Source: Tychonema litorale BBK16
GTDB taxonomy: Bacteria; Cyanobacteriota; Cyanobacteriia; Cyanobacteriales; Microcoleaceae
Direction of reading: 5' to 3'
Assembly: GCF_021648855.1 (NCBI RefSeq)
Contig: NZ_JAKJHX010000002.1
Span: 1-64,000 of the forward strand
Length of the DNA stretch: 64,000 nucleotides
Shown here: in pieces, positions 1 through 9,608 of the stretch
How the letters are laid out: each line of letters opens with the position of its first letter
How positions within the stretch are numbered: position 1 is the stretch's first letter
Position numbers and translations under genes: made by a program
The notes under the pieces: generated by a model
The model's input: the letters and a program-made list of their open reading frames with translations, nothing else
The model's database searches: none
Told to the model about the DNA's origin: nothing

Positions 1-53
1 TACATTTCGGGAATTGCCTAAGCAAGTTAATCATACCTAGATTCAGCAACGCC
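1..53. repeat. End of a MITE-like repeat, cut by the window edge
   Basis: These 53 bases are an exact reverse complement of 15243-15295, the left arm of the complete 115-bp MITE-like element there. The outward-facing end (GGCGTTGCTGA read on the minus strand) lies at position 53, just downstream of the ctp stop codon. The remainder lies outside the window, so its target duplication cannot be tested. Confidence 0.8.
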
Positions 54-76
54 GACAATTTTTGTGTCGCTGACAG

Positions 77-1414
77 CTACTTAGGCTTGGGCTGTGCAAC
101 GTTCATTTTAGCTGGGGTAGCATTCGGTTTAGACTGGGCTTTCTGATCTCCGGTTTTGCCAGTCACTTTTTTGGTCAAAACCTCCAAAGCTTTGGCATAC
201 TGTGGATCTGCTGTCGTACCGATTTTATCGCGATCGCGCCTCAACTCTTCTTTTTTAGCATCAGTGAGTTCAACTTTAACATCCGGTTCAATACCCAAAT
301 GGTTGATATCACGTCCGCTAGGAGTAAAATATTTAGCGATGGTAACTGCTAAACCGGAACCATTTCCCACGCTGATTACCGACTGTACTAAACCTTTCCC
401 AAAGGTCTTTGTTCCTACCAAAACTGCGCGTTTGTTGTCCTGCAAAGCACCAGAAAGAATCTCGCTAGCACTGGCAGAACCGCCATCAACCAGTATAACT
501 AAGGGTTTGTCAGTAATCGCTTTTTTATTGGCAGTTTGTCGATCGGTCTCACCTACGCGATCGACCGTAGAGACGATCGTACCTTCTTTCAGCCACATCC
601 GAGCAATCTCAATACTCCCGTACAGCAAGCCACCCGGATTGGAACGCAAGTCTAGAATATAGCCTGTCACCTTTTTCTTTTCCAAATCCTCCATCGACGA
701 TCGCATTTCCGATGCAGCATTTGCACTAAACTGATTTAGGCGAATATACCCAATTTCCCCGATCGAACTTTTCTGCACCGAATACCGCACAGGATGAATT
801 TCAATCTTAGCCCGCTTCAGCTTAAATTCTATTTCCTTATTTTTGCGAACAATAGTCAGCGTCACCTCAGTATTAACCTGACCTCGAATCAAACTTACCG
901 CTTGATTCGTATCCATCCCATCGGTTTTTTTACCGTCAATTTTACTAATAATATCTTTCGCTTGGATACCAGCATTAAAAGCAGGACTATCCTCGATTGG
1001 AGAAATCACCACTAACTTCTTAGTTTTCTCATCTTGAGTCAACTGAATCCCCACTCCTGTCAATTCTCCAGAAGTGTCAACCTTCATATTTTTGAACTCT
1101 TCCGGGTTCATAAACCGCGTATAGGGATCGTCCAACTTCTTCAGCATTTCCCGAACCGCCTTATAAGCTTCCTCATCGTTGCTATAAGTCCGGCTCAAAT
1201 AATCCTTCCGCACCGCTTTCCAGTCAACCTGGTTAAAAGTGCCATCAACATAACTTTTGTCAATAATGTGCCAAACTTGATCAATCAACTCTTTAGTAGG
1301 ACTTCCCCTAAAAGAAGCCAGAGATTTAGAACTGCAACCAGTGTTGGCAAAAGTTACAGCAGTGAGCACCACTGCCGCAGCACTTAAAAGGAGCTCTCGT
1401 TTTGTGATAACCAT
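77..1414 (-). CDS. ctp: Carboxyl-terminal processing protease (S41 family)
   Basis: Periplasmic or lumenal serine protease of the tail-specific (Ctp/Prc) family, which trims or degrades proteins from the C-terminus; CtpA of this family processes the D1 precursor in cyanobacteria. The 445-aa protein has an N-terminal hydrophobic export segment (about residues 8-24) followed by a Cys (NTGCSS) that could be a poor lipobox. A PDZ domain follows at about 110-195 (GVGIQL, GIQAKDIISKIDG). The S41 core carries the catalytic Ser in GGSASASEI and the Lys in KTFGKGLVQ. Length is normal for the family, and the C-terminal 50 residues are low complexity (K/P/A/Q). Which paralogue it is (CtpA, B or C) cannot be told from sequence alone. 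Confidence 0.93.
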   Translation of the reverse strand: MVITKRELLLSAAAVVLTAVTFANTGCSSKSLASFRGSPTKELIDQVWHIIDKSYVDGTFNQVDWKAVRKDYLSRTYSNDEEAYKAVREMLKKLDDPYTRFMNPEEFKNMKVDTSGELTGVGIQLTQDEKTKKLVVISPIEDSPAFNAGIQAKDIISKIDGKKTDGMDTNQAVSLIRGQVNTEVTLTIVRKNKEIEFKLKRAKIEIHPVRYSVQKSSIGEIGYIRLNQFSANAASEMRSSMEDLEKKKVTGYILDLRSNPGGLLYGSIEIARMWLKEGTIVSTVDRVGETDRQTANKKAITDKPLVILVDGGSASASEILSGALQDNKRAVLVGTKTFGKGLVQSVISVGNGSGLAVTIAKYFTPSGRDINHLGIEPDVKVELTDAKKEELRRDRDKIGTTADPQYAKALEVLTKKVTGKTGDQKAQSKPNATPAKMNVAQPKPK

Positions 1415-1525
1415 CTGTATGACGCCGGAGGAGAAGAGTTCAAATAATTAAGCTTAATCTAACACACGTAAGGCCGTGTCGCAGTTGAGATAAGCTGTGG
1501 AGCATTTAAACCATTAACGAGGCCT

Positions 1526-1589
1526 GTAGGGTGCGTCAGCCAGAACACTGACTATACATGGGAAATACCTTAAAACTGACGCACCCTAC
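1526..1589. repeat. Inverted repeat, GTAGGGTGCGTCAG family
   Basis: 14-bp arms (GTAGGGTGCGTCAG at 1526-1539 and its complement at 1576-1589) enclose about 36 bases. The same family with different inner bases recurs at 24062-24125. It lies in the intergenic stretch 1415-1700 between two divergent genes; apart from this repeat I see nothing definite in that stretch. Confidence 0.8.
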
Positions 1590-1700
1590 AATCGTCTTTT
1601 AAATGCCGAACAGCTCACAGATATTATTCCACATTGCCGAATCCAACGTAAAATACAGATGGCTAAAAAAGCCCAGTGTATAAGCATTCTTCCTACTTAG

Positions 1701-2486
1701 ATGAAAATCGCCACCTGGAACGTCAACTCAATCCGCACCCGCATCGAACACGTCATTGACTGGCTACAAGCAAACCCTGTAGAAGTTCTGTGTCTGCAAG
1801 AAACCAAAGTTATAGACAAAGATTTTCCCCTGCAACCCTTTCTCGAAATAGGTTATAACTGTTACATTTCCGGTCAAAAATCTTACAATGGCGTGGCGAT
1901 TTTGAGTCGAGTGCCAATGCAGCAAGTCAGCGCCGGATTTGCACCCGTTCTCGGTGACGAAACCGTCGGCAGTTTTGATGAACAAAAACGCCTGATCGCT
2001 GGAATAATCGACGATATTCGGATCATTTGTGTATATGTTCCCAACGGTTCAGAAGTTGGCTGCGATAAATATGAATACAAACTATATTGGCTCAAATTGT
2101 TACAACAATACCTCGAAGTTGCTCTTGATAAATCACCAAATTTATGCATTTGTGGCGACTTCAATATAGTTCCGGGCGATCTAGATATTTATGCCCCTAA
2201 AGCTTGTGCTAACTCCGCCGGACTATCAGTCCCAGAGCGCCTTGCACTAAAAGAAATCCTAGAATTAGGATTGAACGACCCCTTTCGTAAGTTTACCTCA
2301 GAAGGTGGCCATTATAGCTGGTGGGACTATCGCGCTGCCTCATTTCCTCGCAACAATGGCTGGAGAATTGATCACCATTATCTCAGCTTTCCCTTGTACG
2401 AAAAAGCTAAGAATTGTACCATAGATATTAATCCTAGAAAATTGATCAAACCCAGCGATCACGCCCCTGTGATTGTCGAATTCTGA
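1701..2486 (+). CDS. xth: Exodeoxyribonuclease III
   Basis: AP endonuclease / 3'-5' exonuclease of base-excision repair, acting in the cytoplasm on abasic sites and blocked 3' ends. The 261-aa protein has the whole endonuclease/exonuclease/phosphatase fold. It starts MKIATWNVNSIRTR and carries LCLQETKV with the metal-binding Glu, ICVYVPNGS, CGDFNIVPGDLDIY with the catalytic Asp/Asn, RIDHHYLS, and the terminal SDHAPVIVEF with the catalytic His. Length matches the family. It is a single gene with no operon partner; an IS630 relic and dispersed repeats follow it. Confidence 0.95.
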   Translation: MKIATWNVNSIRTRIEHVIDWLQANPVEVLCLQETKVIDKDFPLQPFLEIGYNCYISGQKSYNGVAILSRVPMQQVSAGFAPVLGDETVGSFDEQKRLIAGIIDDIRIICVYVPNGSEVGCDKYEYKLYWLKLLQQYLEVALDKSPNLCICGDFNIVPGDLDIYAPKACANSAGLSVPERLALKEILELGLNDPFRKFTSEGGHYSWWDYRAASFPRNNGWRIDHHYLSFPLYEKAKNCTIDINPRKLIKPSDHAPVIVEF

Positions 2487-2568
2487 TTTTTTCACAAATA
2501 GAAATAAGGATTAATTGATTGTTGACTGTTCACTGTTGATTGTTTGGATATTTGAACAACACCGAAAT

Positions 2569-2650
2569 TCTGTAGGTTGGGTTGAGGCTTTGCGAAACCC
2601 AACACTGATTTTAGAAGAGTTGGGTTTCGCAAAGCCTCAACCCAACCTAC
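2569..2650. repeat. Inverted copies of a GTAGGTTGGGTT...GAAACCCAAC repeat
   Basis: The motif GTAGGTTGGGTTGAGGCTTT followed by GCGAAACCCAAC appears here, and its reverse complement follows after about 20 bases, making a long stem. A single copy recurs at about 4916-4948. Such repeats are widespread between genes of filamentous cyanobacteria. Just upstream, 2510-2545 holds degenerate TTGACTGTTCACTGTTGA heptamers. Confidence 0.8.
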
Positions 2651-2656
2651 TACTTC

Positions 2657-3622
2657 TATAGCAACCGCCAAGGCGGTTAGGACGCAAGACGCAAGACATC
2701 CTCGATCGCATCTCGCAAACAATTAAACTGATTCTTCTGTTTGCGGATGCGACTTTTTAACCAAGACCAGCATTGTTCAATTTTGTTGAAATCTGGGGAG
2801 TATGGTGGTAAATATAAGAGTCTACAGCCTGCACTTTGAATCAATTCCTGAATCCGACCGCCTTTATGAAATGTGGCATTGTCCATTACCACCACTTGTC
2901 CTGTAACCAATGTTGGAACCAAACAAGTTTCTAGCCACATTTCAAAAACTGTTCGATTGCACGCTCCCTCAATCGTAAAAGGAGCACTCAATTTTTGTTG
3001 GCAAAGGGCAGCAATCATATTGACTCGACCTTGACGTCGCCCAGATTTCAGTGCGTGAAACCTTTGACCTCGCTTATTCCAAGCATAATCATACTGGTCT
3101 CGGTCATCCATTCCTGATTCGTCAACATAAACAATTTTGTCCGGGAGTATGGTGGACAACTCTGCTATGAAAGCTTGGCGCTTGGCTTCATCAAGCGGAC
3201 GGTAGCCATAAGTCTTTTTTTTCGAGTAAAACCTATTTTCTTTAACGCTCGTGAGATTGTGCGATCGCTAATCTCTCCATCCCAAAGTTGCGCCATCTCC
3301 ACTTGGGTTTTCTCCCCGTGAGATGAGGCAAACTCGCGAAATTTTCCCAATCGGTAATTTTATGACCATTACCGGGAGGCTGGTTGGGCAATGCTAGAAA
3401 GTCTCCTGTTTGGGCTTGTCGCTTCAGCCATAGCCTGAACGCCAGAGCGACTGATGTCGAACAATATACTTGCTTCAATAATCTTTAACCCATCTAGTTG
3501 GATAGCTTGAATGACTTTCTGACGTAGGTCGTAACTGTATGGTTGGGGCATGACGTGCGATCGCTCCGCAACAAAGAAGATTATTCTCAGTTTACGCCAT
3601 AACCGCCTTGGCGGTTGCTATA
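2657..3622 (-). mobile_element. IS630-family insertion sequence (966 bp), decayed
   Basis: Terminal inverted repeats begin TATAGCAACCGCCAAGGCGG at 2657 and end with its complement at 3622, with TA at both edges as expected for the TA-targeting IS630/Tc1 group. The only content is one transposase reading frame on the minus strand, now broken. The same terminal repeats bound a 160-bp non-coding element at 39696-39855. Confidence 0.88.
2677..3551 (-). pseudogene. IS630-family transposase, frameshifted
   Basis: The transposase can be followed through successive frames. The N-terminal helix-turn-helix begins MPQPYSYDLRQKVIQAIQ (from 3551). LWLKRQAQTGDFLALPNQPP continues in a second frame (about 3440-3370), then EFASSHGEKTQVEMAQLWDG in a third (about 3330-3200). 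The DDE catalytic domain follows from 3159: VYVDESGMDD with the first Asp, VVMDNATFHKGG with the second, and SPDFNKIEQCWSWLKSRIRK with the Glu. At least three frame changes separate these parts, so a full transposase is not made unless recoding occurs, which I consider unlikely. The DDE domain itself looks intact. Confidence 0.88.
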
Positions 3623-3822
3623 TAGATATGTTTACGAGATGTAATCGAAAATACAGCAGATTTGAGCTAAGTGAGGCACACTTAGATGCCCGACTACAAA
3701 GGTTTGATATTCATGTTTGTACCTCATAAACTCCGAATCTGCTGTATCCCTCTTTTGTCAGTTTCGGCAGAAAATAATTTGGGAGGGGTATATTGCTATC
3801 ACAGGTTGATTCGCCGCACAGC
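3623..3822. other. Intergenic stretch with TACAGCAGATT inverted repeat
   Basis: No gene seen. TACAGCAGATT (about 3650) and AATCTGCTGTA (about 3735) form an inverted repeat with about 75 bases between. The right arm, preceded by TACCTCATAAA, resembles sequence found inside the gene at 56487 and, more loosely, the repeat after the kinase gene at 28378-28470. Confidence 0.55.
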
Positions 3823-4788
3823 CTAACAAGGTATTAAAGATTCAATAACCATATTTTTTTCATAAATATTTATATAACAACGGCAGTCATTCCAGCCATA
3901 ACTTACAGCCCAGGCATTACCACAATCAATTATACCTGCAGGAAATACCACCTCATAACTGGGAGTTTCTACAAACATCCTTTTCACTATGTGTCGTCTG
4001 CTATCTTTCCATTTGTTTTTCCATGGAGTCAGAATTGGTTTAGGAGAAATACTTGTCACACGCCATTCATTTACATCTACAGTGTAAAAACCCATAGAGT
4101 AGAAACGTCTATTTTCATCTGTATTCACATAAGTATGAAATAACCCGATGTACTCGGACCCACGCCATGGAATTAAAGGTGTCCCACCCGACACGTAAGT
4201 TTGATATGGAATTATCGAATACTTGTGAGTTACTTCTACTTCTGTCCAAATTTGTTGTTGAGGGCAGAATTTTATTACAGTTAAAGGATTGATTCGATAA
4301 ATTATGTAAAAGTCATTATCAACTATTAAAGGAGTCCAGTTCCTTTCAAATGCAAGTGGTGCATCTGTAATACAGTAGTTGAAATTTTTACCGTAATTAG
4401 GTACGTGAATATTATCTAGTTGACCATTATTCAAGTCTACATTTCCTAATACTACTGAGGTTGACCAACCTGCATTGTTTACAAAACTTTCTTGTTGGCA
4501 CGAAAGGTACAATTTATCCTTCCAGACAAATGCACGAGGGTCGCTGCATGATTTAATTTTTTCTGTAACTTTTGGAATTTTAAGAGTCTGGTGCTTGCTA
4601 GTAGGTTTAAAATTAGAATCTAATTTCACAAAACCAATATTGTTAAACAGTTCGCGCTTAAACTGATAACGATAAAAAAACAATAAATCTCCTTGATAAT
4701 ATACTAAAGATGGGTTGAAGCAGTTTGATGAAAATCCTCTTGTTATTGACGCATTACTGACATAAATTCTAGGGGTTGTCTCTTTCAT
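3823..4788 (-). CDS. Five-bladed beta-propeller glycosidase-like protein, function unknown
   Basis: A 321-aa soluble protein without signal peptide. Its motifs resemble the five-bladed propeller enzymes of the GH130/GH43-like group that act on mannosides and related sugars: CFNPSLVYYQGDLLFFYRYQ near the start, SCSDPRAFVWKDKLYLSCQQ at about 80-100, ERNWTPLIVDNDFYIIYRIN, SGGTPLIPW at about 200, and a C-terminal VVFPAGIID. This is family resemblance by motif; substrate and catalysis are unknown. The gene stands alone on the minus strand, is AT-rich, and is flanked by repeats and an IS630 relic, which suggests a laterally gained or mobile cargo gene (inference). Confidence 0.6.
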   Translation of the reverse strand: MKETTPRIYVSNASITRGFSSNCFNPSLVYYQGDLLFFYRYQFKRELFNNIGFVKLDSNFKPTSKHQTLKIPKVTEKIKSCSDPRAFVWKDKLYLSCQQESFVNNAGWSTSVVLGNVDLNNGQLDNIHVPNYGKNFNYCITDAPLAFERNWTPLIVDNDFYIIYRINPLTVIKFCPQQQIWTEVEVTHKYSIIPYQTYVSGGTPLIPWRGSEYIGLFHTYVNTDENRRFYSMGFYTVDVNEWRVTSISPKPILTPWKNKWKDSRRHIVKRMFVETPSYEVVFPAGIIDCGNAWAVSYGWNDCRCYINIYEKNMVIESLIPC

Positions 4789-4803
4789 CGGTCATTTTTT
4801 AAC

Positions 4804-4832
4804 CTTATAATGCTTGCTCTGCAAGCATTATA
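4804..4832. promoter_or_regulatory. Perfect 13-bp stem-loop just upstream of the propeller gene
   Basis: TTATAATGCTTGC, a 3-base loop TCT, and the exact complement. It lies 16 bases before the ATG at 4788 on the minus strand, so it would sit in the leader of that mRNA. It could also be a repeat end. No U-run follows on the minus strand, so it is not a typical terminator in that direction. Confidence 0.55.
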
Positions 4833-4907
4833 ACATATTTATCTCGTATTTTTTGTTTAAGTCCCGTTATAACGTATTTTTATCGTATTTTTTGTTTAAG
4901 TCCCGTT
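4830..4907. repeat. Two tandem 39-bp repeats
   Basis: Two 39-base units, both ending CGTATTTTTTGTTTAAGTCC plus CGTT, lie head to tail with a few differences in the first half. They adjoin the 4804 hairpin and are followed by a copy of the GAAACCCAAC/GTTGGGTT repeat (about 4916-4948). Confidence 0.8.
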
Positions 4908-4961
4908 AATTGATTGTTGGGTTTCGCAAAGCCTTAACCCAACCTACGATAGAAATTAGGA

Positions 4962-7900
4962 TTAACAGCTAATTGTCTGGCTATACACCAATTCTCTTTT
5001 CAAGGCCTCTTCAACTCTTTGATACTCCGCTTCAACCTGTTCTAAAACCACACAGGCTTTCGTAGGCAAAGACTTGTTCGCATCTGTCCCCATTCTGCCC
5101 ATTAATTCAAGTTCTTCGCAAAGCTCAAATAACCGAAAAGCACCGAGAGTACCACTAATTGATTTTAAAGAGTGAGCCGATCGCCTTAAAGCCAGCGGAT
5201 CAGCACTATTTACAGCCCCAGAGATGCCCAGCAGCAATTGAGGTGCTGTTTCGAGGTAAATCTCGATCGCCTCATCAAGAGCTTCTACTTCCCGCAGCCC
5301 ATCAATAATTTTTTGGCTAAGTGAGTTGCGATTTTCTGGCGTGCCCTCAACAGCTTTTCCGATTTCTTCAGCATTGGAAGTCACAGAAATCATCGATTGC
5401 CAGCGATCGAACTCGATAGGTAATCGCGACTTACAGGCAGTTAAAACTCGAACCAGCTCATCAATCTCGATCGGCTTGCTCAAATAATCATCCATCCCCG
5501 CAGCAATACACTCTTCGCGATCGCCCCGCATCGCATTAGCCGTCATTGCCACAATCCAAGGTTTTGCAGCAACATCCCATTCCTGACAAATCAGTCGAGA
5601 AGCTTCCAAGCCATCCATTTCCGGCATTTGCATATCCATCAATATGACATCGTAAGGCTGGCGGCGCAAAGCTTCCAGGACTTCCTTGCCATTGCCCGCC
5701 ACATCCGCGCGATAGCCCATCCGCTGCAAAATCTGTAAACCCACCTTCTGATTCACCAAATGATCGTCAGCCAAAAGAATCCGCAGTGGCAACTCCTGAG
5801 CAATCATTGGTATACTTTTGGAGAAACGCCCACTACTGCGCTGCACTCTCACTTCACTGGTCGATTCCCCAAAAATATTGATTAAAACATTATAAAGTTG
5901 AGATTGTTTGATCGGCTTATTCAAAAAAGCAGCAAAATTCACCTGAATCATAGGAGTGCGAATTTCCTGCCTACCCATCGAAGTCAGCATCACCAACGGC
6001 AACTGTGCGCCCGCCTCTGACATCCGAATTTGCGCTGCTAAAGTCAACCCGTCGATTTCGGGCATTTGCATATCCAAAACTGCCAAGTCAAACTCTTCTT
6101 TGGCAGCGAGCAAATTTAAGGCCAAACGAGCCGAAGCCACAGTTGTCGGTACCATCCCCCAAGACTTAGTTTGCAGGGTCAAAATTTGGCGATTGGTGGC
6201 ATTGTCATCGACAATCAAGACTCGCTTGCCAGCTAATTCTGGTTGAGAATTACTCAAACTAACTGGTAATGAATAGTTACAGCAGGGAACGATCGCAGTG
6301 AAGTAAAAAGTAGAGCCAACAGACTTGAGATTAGCGGTTTCAGTGTCAATTTCACTGCATTCTGCTCGATCGCCATTTTCTCCCAATTCCCCATCCAAAA
6401 CTCCCACTTTAAAACCTTCTGGAGGATTGCCAGCTACATTCCCCATGCTTTCCACCCACATCCTGCCGCCCATCAATTTTGCTAAACGCTTGCTAATTAC
6501 TAAGCCTAATCCTGTACCGCCGTAGTGTCTACTTGTAGAAGAATCAACTTGACTGAAAGATTTAAATAGTCGGTTCATGCGATCTTTGGGAATACCGATT
6601 CCCGTATCTTTGACCGCAAATTGTATTTCGTATATTTGGTCAATTGGTGATGGTTGACCATCAAATGCTGGCTGTTGTTTCGCGATCGGCATTGGCATCT
6701 TTTTTGCCGACATGACAACCACAACTTCTCCAGATTCAGTAAATTTAACTGCATTGCTGAGCAAATTGATTAAAATTTGCCTCAAGCGAGTGCTATCCCC
6801 GATCGCAGTTGTCGGCATAGAACAATCTATCAAATAACCCAATTCGAGTTTTTTTTGTGCCGCCTTAGCAGCTACCAAGTCTAGAGATTCCTCAATACAG
6901 GTGCGGATATCAAAGGGATGTTCCTCCAAATCGAATTTTCCCGATTCAATTTTCGAGAAATCTAGAATATCGTTTATCAACGTCAGCAACGCATCCCCAC
7001 TGCTGCGGATAGTTTCTACAAAATCTCGTTGTTCGGAAGTTAAGCCAGTATCCAGCAACAAACCCGTCATGCCGATAACTCCATTCATCGGAGTCCGAAT
7101 TTCGTGGCTCATCGTTGCCAAAAATTCACTTTTAGCTCTCGTGGCGGCCAGTGCTTCGTCGCGGGCTTTTGCTAAATCGATGCCTGATTGCTGGCGTTCC
7201 AGTTCGCTAGCTACCCACTGAGCCATCAATTTCACCAATTCTCTATCTACCACTCGGAAAGGTTCTGTCAGGGGAGTCGCACTCCAGAAACACAGAGTAC
7301 CGTAGACTTTTCCAGCCACCAAGACAGAAATGCCCATGTAGGATTCTATGTTGAACACAGACTCGTTATTAAATGAGGGATCGGAGGTATCAAAAGACAA
7401 ACACAAAAACCTCACTGACTCAAAATGAAGCGGTTCCTTTGACTTTGCTGTAGCAACACAGAAGGTTTTTTGTAAATCATAGACTTGTCCGATCGCGATC
7501 AAATTATCTGGACACTTAACCGCCCTGATTTGATAATTTTCGCCTTCAATAGCCGACAAAACCCCCACTTCCATCCCAAACTGTCTACATCCCATAGTCA
7601 GCAGTTCTTGAAGCCGCAAATCGAAGGTAGAGAGGCTGTTGAGCGGGTCTGTACGAGGAGCTGAGGTCACTTGATACAAAGCTTTAATTGCAGCTTCGCT
7701 TTCTCGCAGTTCTTGTTCTGTTTGCTTGCGGAAGCTGATGTCGCGGGAAATGCCGATAATTTCTTCGACTTCGCCGGAAACCTCGTCACGAATAGTGCGG
7801 CTGGTAGTTTCAAACCAAATATATTTGCCGTCTTTGCGACGGATACGGTAGCTGAGGGTGTAAGTTACTGCCAGCGCCATTACTTTCATGTGCGCTTTGG

Positions 7901-9209
7901 CTAGCTTTTCTAAATCTTCTGGGTGAAAATAATCCTTCGGAAACCTGCCAACCAGTTCTTCCGGTTCATATCCCAGCAAAGCCCTACAAGCTGGAGATAC
8001 ATAGACAAAAATGCCTTTGGGGTTGTGTCTGCTGATCATGTCGGTGGAGTTATCAGCCATCAACCGATAGCGGTCTTCGCTTTCATTGCGTTCGACTTGA
8101 GAAGCGTTTAAGGTTTCAAGCATCTGATTGATGGTTTCAGCCAAGCTCGATAGTTCATCAGATCCCGGCATATGAACGCGCAAGTCTGGGTTGCCGTTGC
8201 TGGCGATGTTGCTGACGCTGGTACTCAAGTCTTGCAATCTTGCTAAGACCAATTTTTCTAATAATAGTAGGGCGATCGCGCTAAACACAAAACCTACTGC
8301 CAATATCGATAAAGTAAACAGTTCTAAGGTCGCTTGACCTTGACTATAAATTACTCGGTCTACTTCTACTCGCAGCATCAGTCCTGGCTTACCACTGATA
8401 TCCCGGATCAAAGCGTATCCTGCAACTAAACTGTTGCTCAGCGGCTCGACTAAAATTTCTACTGATTTGAGGCTAGAAATTCTGATTTTGAGATTTTCCA
8501 ATTCTTGCTGAGACAGAACCCTCGTTTTCGCTCCAGGCCTGTAGTCGCTCGTCGATTCGACTTGAAAATCTAAACTCGGCAACCTAAAGTCCACGGATAA
8601 GTGGGTCAGTCTTGAGATCAATTCGACCTCAGTGTTGTCTAGGTAGCGTCCCACTATCAGAGTGCCACGAGAAGGACCGATCACATTGCTGTTGAGGATG
8701 GGCCTTGAGCTAATTAGCAGCGTGGCTTCTGGAAGAGTGAGAACACCTGTTTTTGCCGATGGGACACCACCAGGCTCTGCCCCAAAGTCCAGCAGCGCAG
8801 CAGTCAGGTGCTGTTTCAAGCTTTCTGGAATCGGAGTCTGGGTTTTCGACTTCAGGTCAAAACCTTTACTGAAAACCGTTTCACCCTTGGAGTCCAACAC
8901 CACCAATAAATTAAGCCTTAAATAAATAAATGTAGAATCTACAAAATTTGATTTAACAAAATCCTGACTTTGTGTATTGACAAAAGAGTAAGTGTCATCC
9001 CACTCGGCATAATCTTGGGCGCTAGTCTCTAAATTCGACAGATCGTCATCTAAAGCATCCACAGCGCGCGCCACATCCTGACGGACATACTGCGCCTCCA
9101 GATTGTGGAAATCGTGCAGCAAAATGGTCGATGCCGTGGCATAGAGAACCACAACTAGGCAAATTAGGGCTGCACCGACGATTAATAGTGTTTTTTTTCG
9201 GAGTTGCAT
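4962..9209 (-). CDS. Hybrid sensor histidine kinase with two receivers and HPt
   Basis: Membrane phosphorelay kinase of 1415 aa. Domains in order: TM helix (about 8-28), extracytoplasmic CHASE4-type sensor (about 55-270), second TM (298-318), HAMP (320-372), PAS (380-495; RYRLMADNSTDMISRHNPKG), GAF (515-675), HisKA with the phospho-acceptor His in TMSHEIRTPMNGVIG (about 702), HATPase_c (NLLSNAVKFTE, DTGIGIP, GTGLGL), REC1 (VLIVDDNATNRQ, Asp in LDMQMPEIDG), REC2 (ILLADDHLVNQK, MDMQMPEMDG) and a C-terminal HPt with His in RRSAHSLKSISGTLGA (about 1335). All signalling residues are present, so a full His-Asp-His relay is plausible. A GAGGAG ribosome site precedes the ATG. The ligand is unknown and no partner regulator is adjacent. 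Confidence 0.95.
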   Translation of the reverse strand: MQLRKKTLLIVGAALICLVVVLYATASTILLHDFHNLEAQYVRQDVARAVDALDDDLSNLETSAQDYAEWDDTYSFVNTQSQDFVKSNFVDSTFIYLRLNLLVVLDSKGETVFSKGFDLKSKTQTPIPESLKQHLTAALLDFGAEPGGVPSAKTGVLTLPEATLLISSRPILNSNVIGPSRGTLIVGRYLDNTEVELISRLTHLSVDFRLPSLDFQVESTSDYRPGAKTRVLSQQELENLKIRISSLKSVEILVEPLSNSLVAGYALIRDISGKPGLMLRVEVDRVIYSQGQATLELFTLSILAVGFVFSAIALLLLEKLVLARLQDLSTSVSNIASNGNPDLRVHMPGSDELSSLAETINQMLETLNASQVERNESEDRYRLMADNSTDMISRHNPKGIFVYVSPACRALLGYEPEELVGRFPKDYFHPEDLEKLAKAHMKVMALAVTYTLSYRIRRKDGKYIWFETTSRTIRDEVSGEVEEIIGISRDISFRKQTEQELRESEAAIKALYQVTSAPRTDPLNSLSTFDLRLQELLTMGCRQFGMEVGVLSAIEGENYQIRAVKCPDNLIAIGQVYDLQKTFCVATAKSKEPLHFESVRFLCLSFDTSDPSFNNESVFNIESYMGISVLVAGKVYGTLCFWSATPLTEPFRVVDRELVKLMAQWVASELERQQSGIDLAKARDEALAATRAKSEFLATMSHEIRTPMNGVIGMTGLLLDTGLTSEQRDFVETIRSSGDALLTLINDILDFSKIESGKFDLEEHPFDIRTCIEESLDLVAAKAAQKKLELGYLIDCSMPTTAIGDSTRLRQILINLLSNAVKFTESGEVVVVMSAKKMPMPIAKQQPAFDGQPSPIDQIYEIQFAVKDTGIGIPKDRMNRLFKSFSQVDSSTSRHYGGTGLGLVISKRLAKLMGGRMWVESMGNVAGNPPEGFKVGVLDGELGENGDRAECSEIDTETANLKSVGSTFYFTAIVPCCNYSLPVSLSNSQPELAGKRVLIVDDNATNRQILTLQTKSWGMVPTTVASARLALNLLAAKEEFDLAVLDMQMPEIDGLTLAAQIRMSEAGAQLPLVMLTSMGRQEIRTPMIQVNFAAFLNKPIKQSQLYNVLINIFGESTSEVRVQRSSGRFSKSIPMIAQELPLRILLADDHLVNQKVGLQILQRMGYRADVAGNGKEVLEALRRQPYDVILMDMQMPEMDGLEASRLICQEWDVAAKPWIVAMTANAMRGDREECIAAGMDDYLSKPIEIDELVRVLTACKSRLPIEFDRWQSMISVTSNAEEIGKAVEGTPENRNSLSQKIIDGLREVEALDEAIEIYLETAPQLLLGISGAVNSADPLALRRSAHSLKSISGTLGAFRLFELCEELELMGRMGTDANKSLPTKACVVLEQVEAEYQRVEEALKRELVYSQTISC

Positions 9210-9608
9210 CGTGTGGCTCTCCTCAAGATGCCAGTAGGCAATTTGCCTGGTTTGGTTTGAGATCTAAGTCGTTCAGCATTCGATCGGGATAATTTGTATA
9301 TTTTAACTGGGTTGGGGTGACCTGGAAAAGCCATTGTTATGCCCCAAGGTATCAAGTATATTCACCACCACAGTCTAATCTACTATTTCAATACCTTTAG
9401 CTCGACAGGCGGAAATCCCCAGCCCATAATCTTTGACTTGGGGTAAGGAAACGGCACTGCCGTGTCCTTTGATACATTCCTACTGCTTTACCTCCACAAA
9501 AAAATAGAAAATGGAACAATGATCGTTGTCCATTTCCTATTTAGGTTGAATCGACTTAAGTCGATTTCTGACCAAGGACGAATTAGAAATGCCTAATTGC
9601 GATCGCAG
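9210..9608. other. Intergenic region with a palindromic repeat and terminator
   Basis: About 400 bases without a gene. It holds the leader of the hybrid kinase (minus strand), a copy of the ACGGCACTGCCGTGTCC palindrome (9450-9470), a terminator hairpin (9498-9542) and the perfect 16-bp palindrome ATCGACTTAAGTCGAT near 9553. Nothing else is recognised. Confidence 0.6.
9498..9542 (-). terminator. Rho-independent terminator after the repeat-domain membrane gene
   Basis: Read on the minus strand, AAATAGGAAATGGACAA pairs with TTGTTCCATTTTCTATTT around a short loop with small bulges, followed by a run of T. It lies about 70 bases past the stop codon of the 1031-aa protein gene. Confidence 0.7.
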
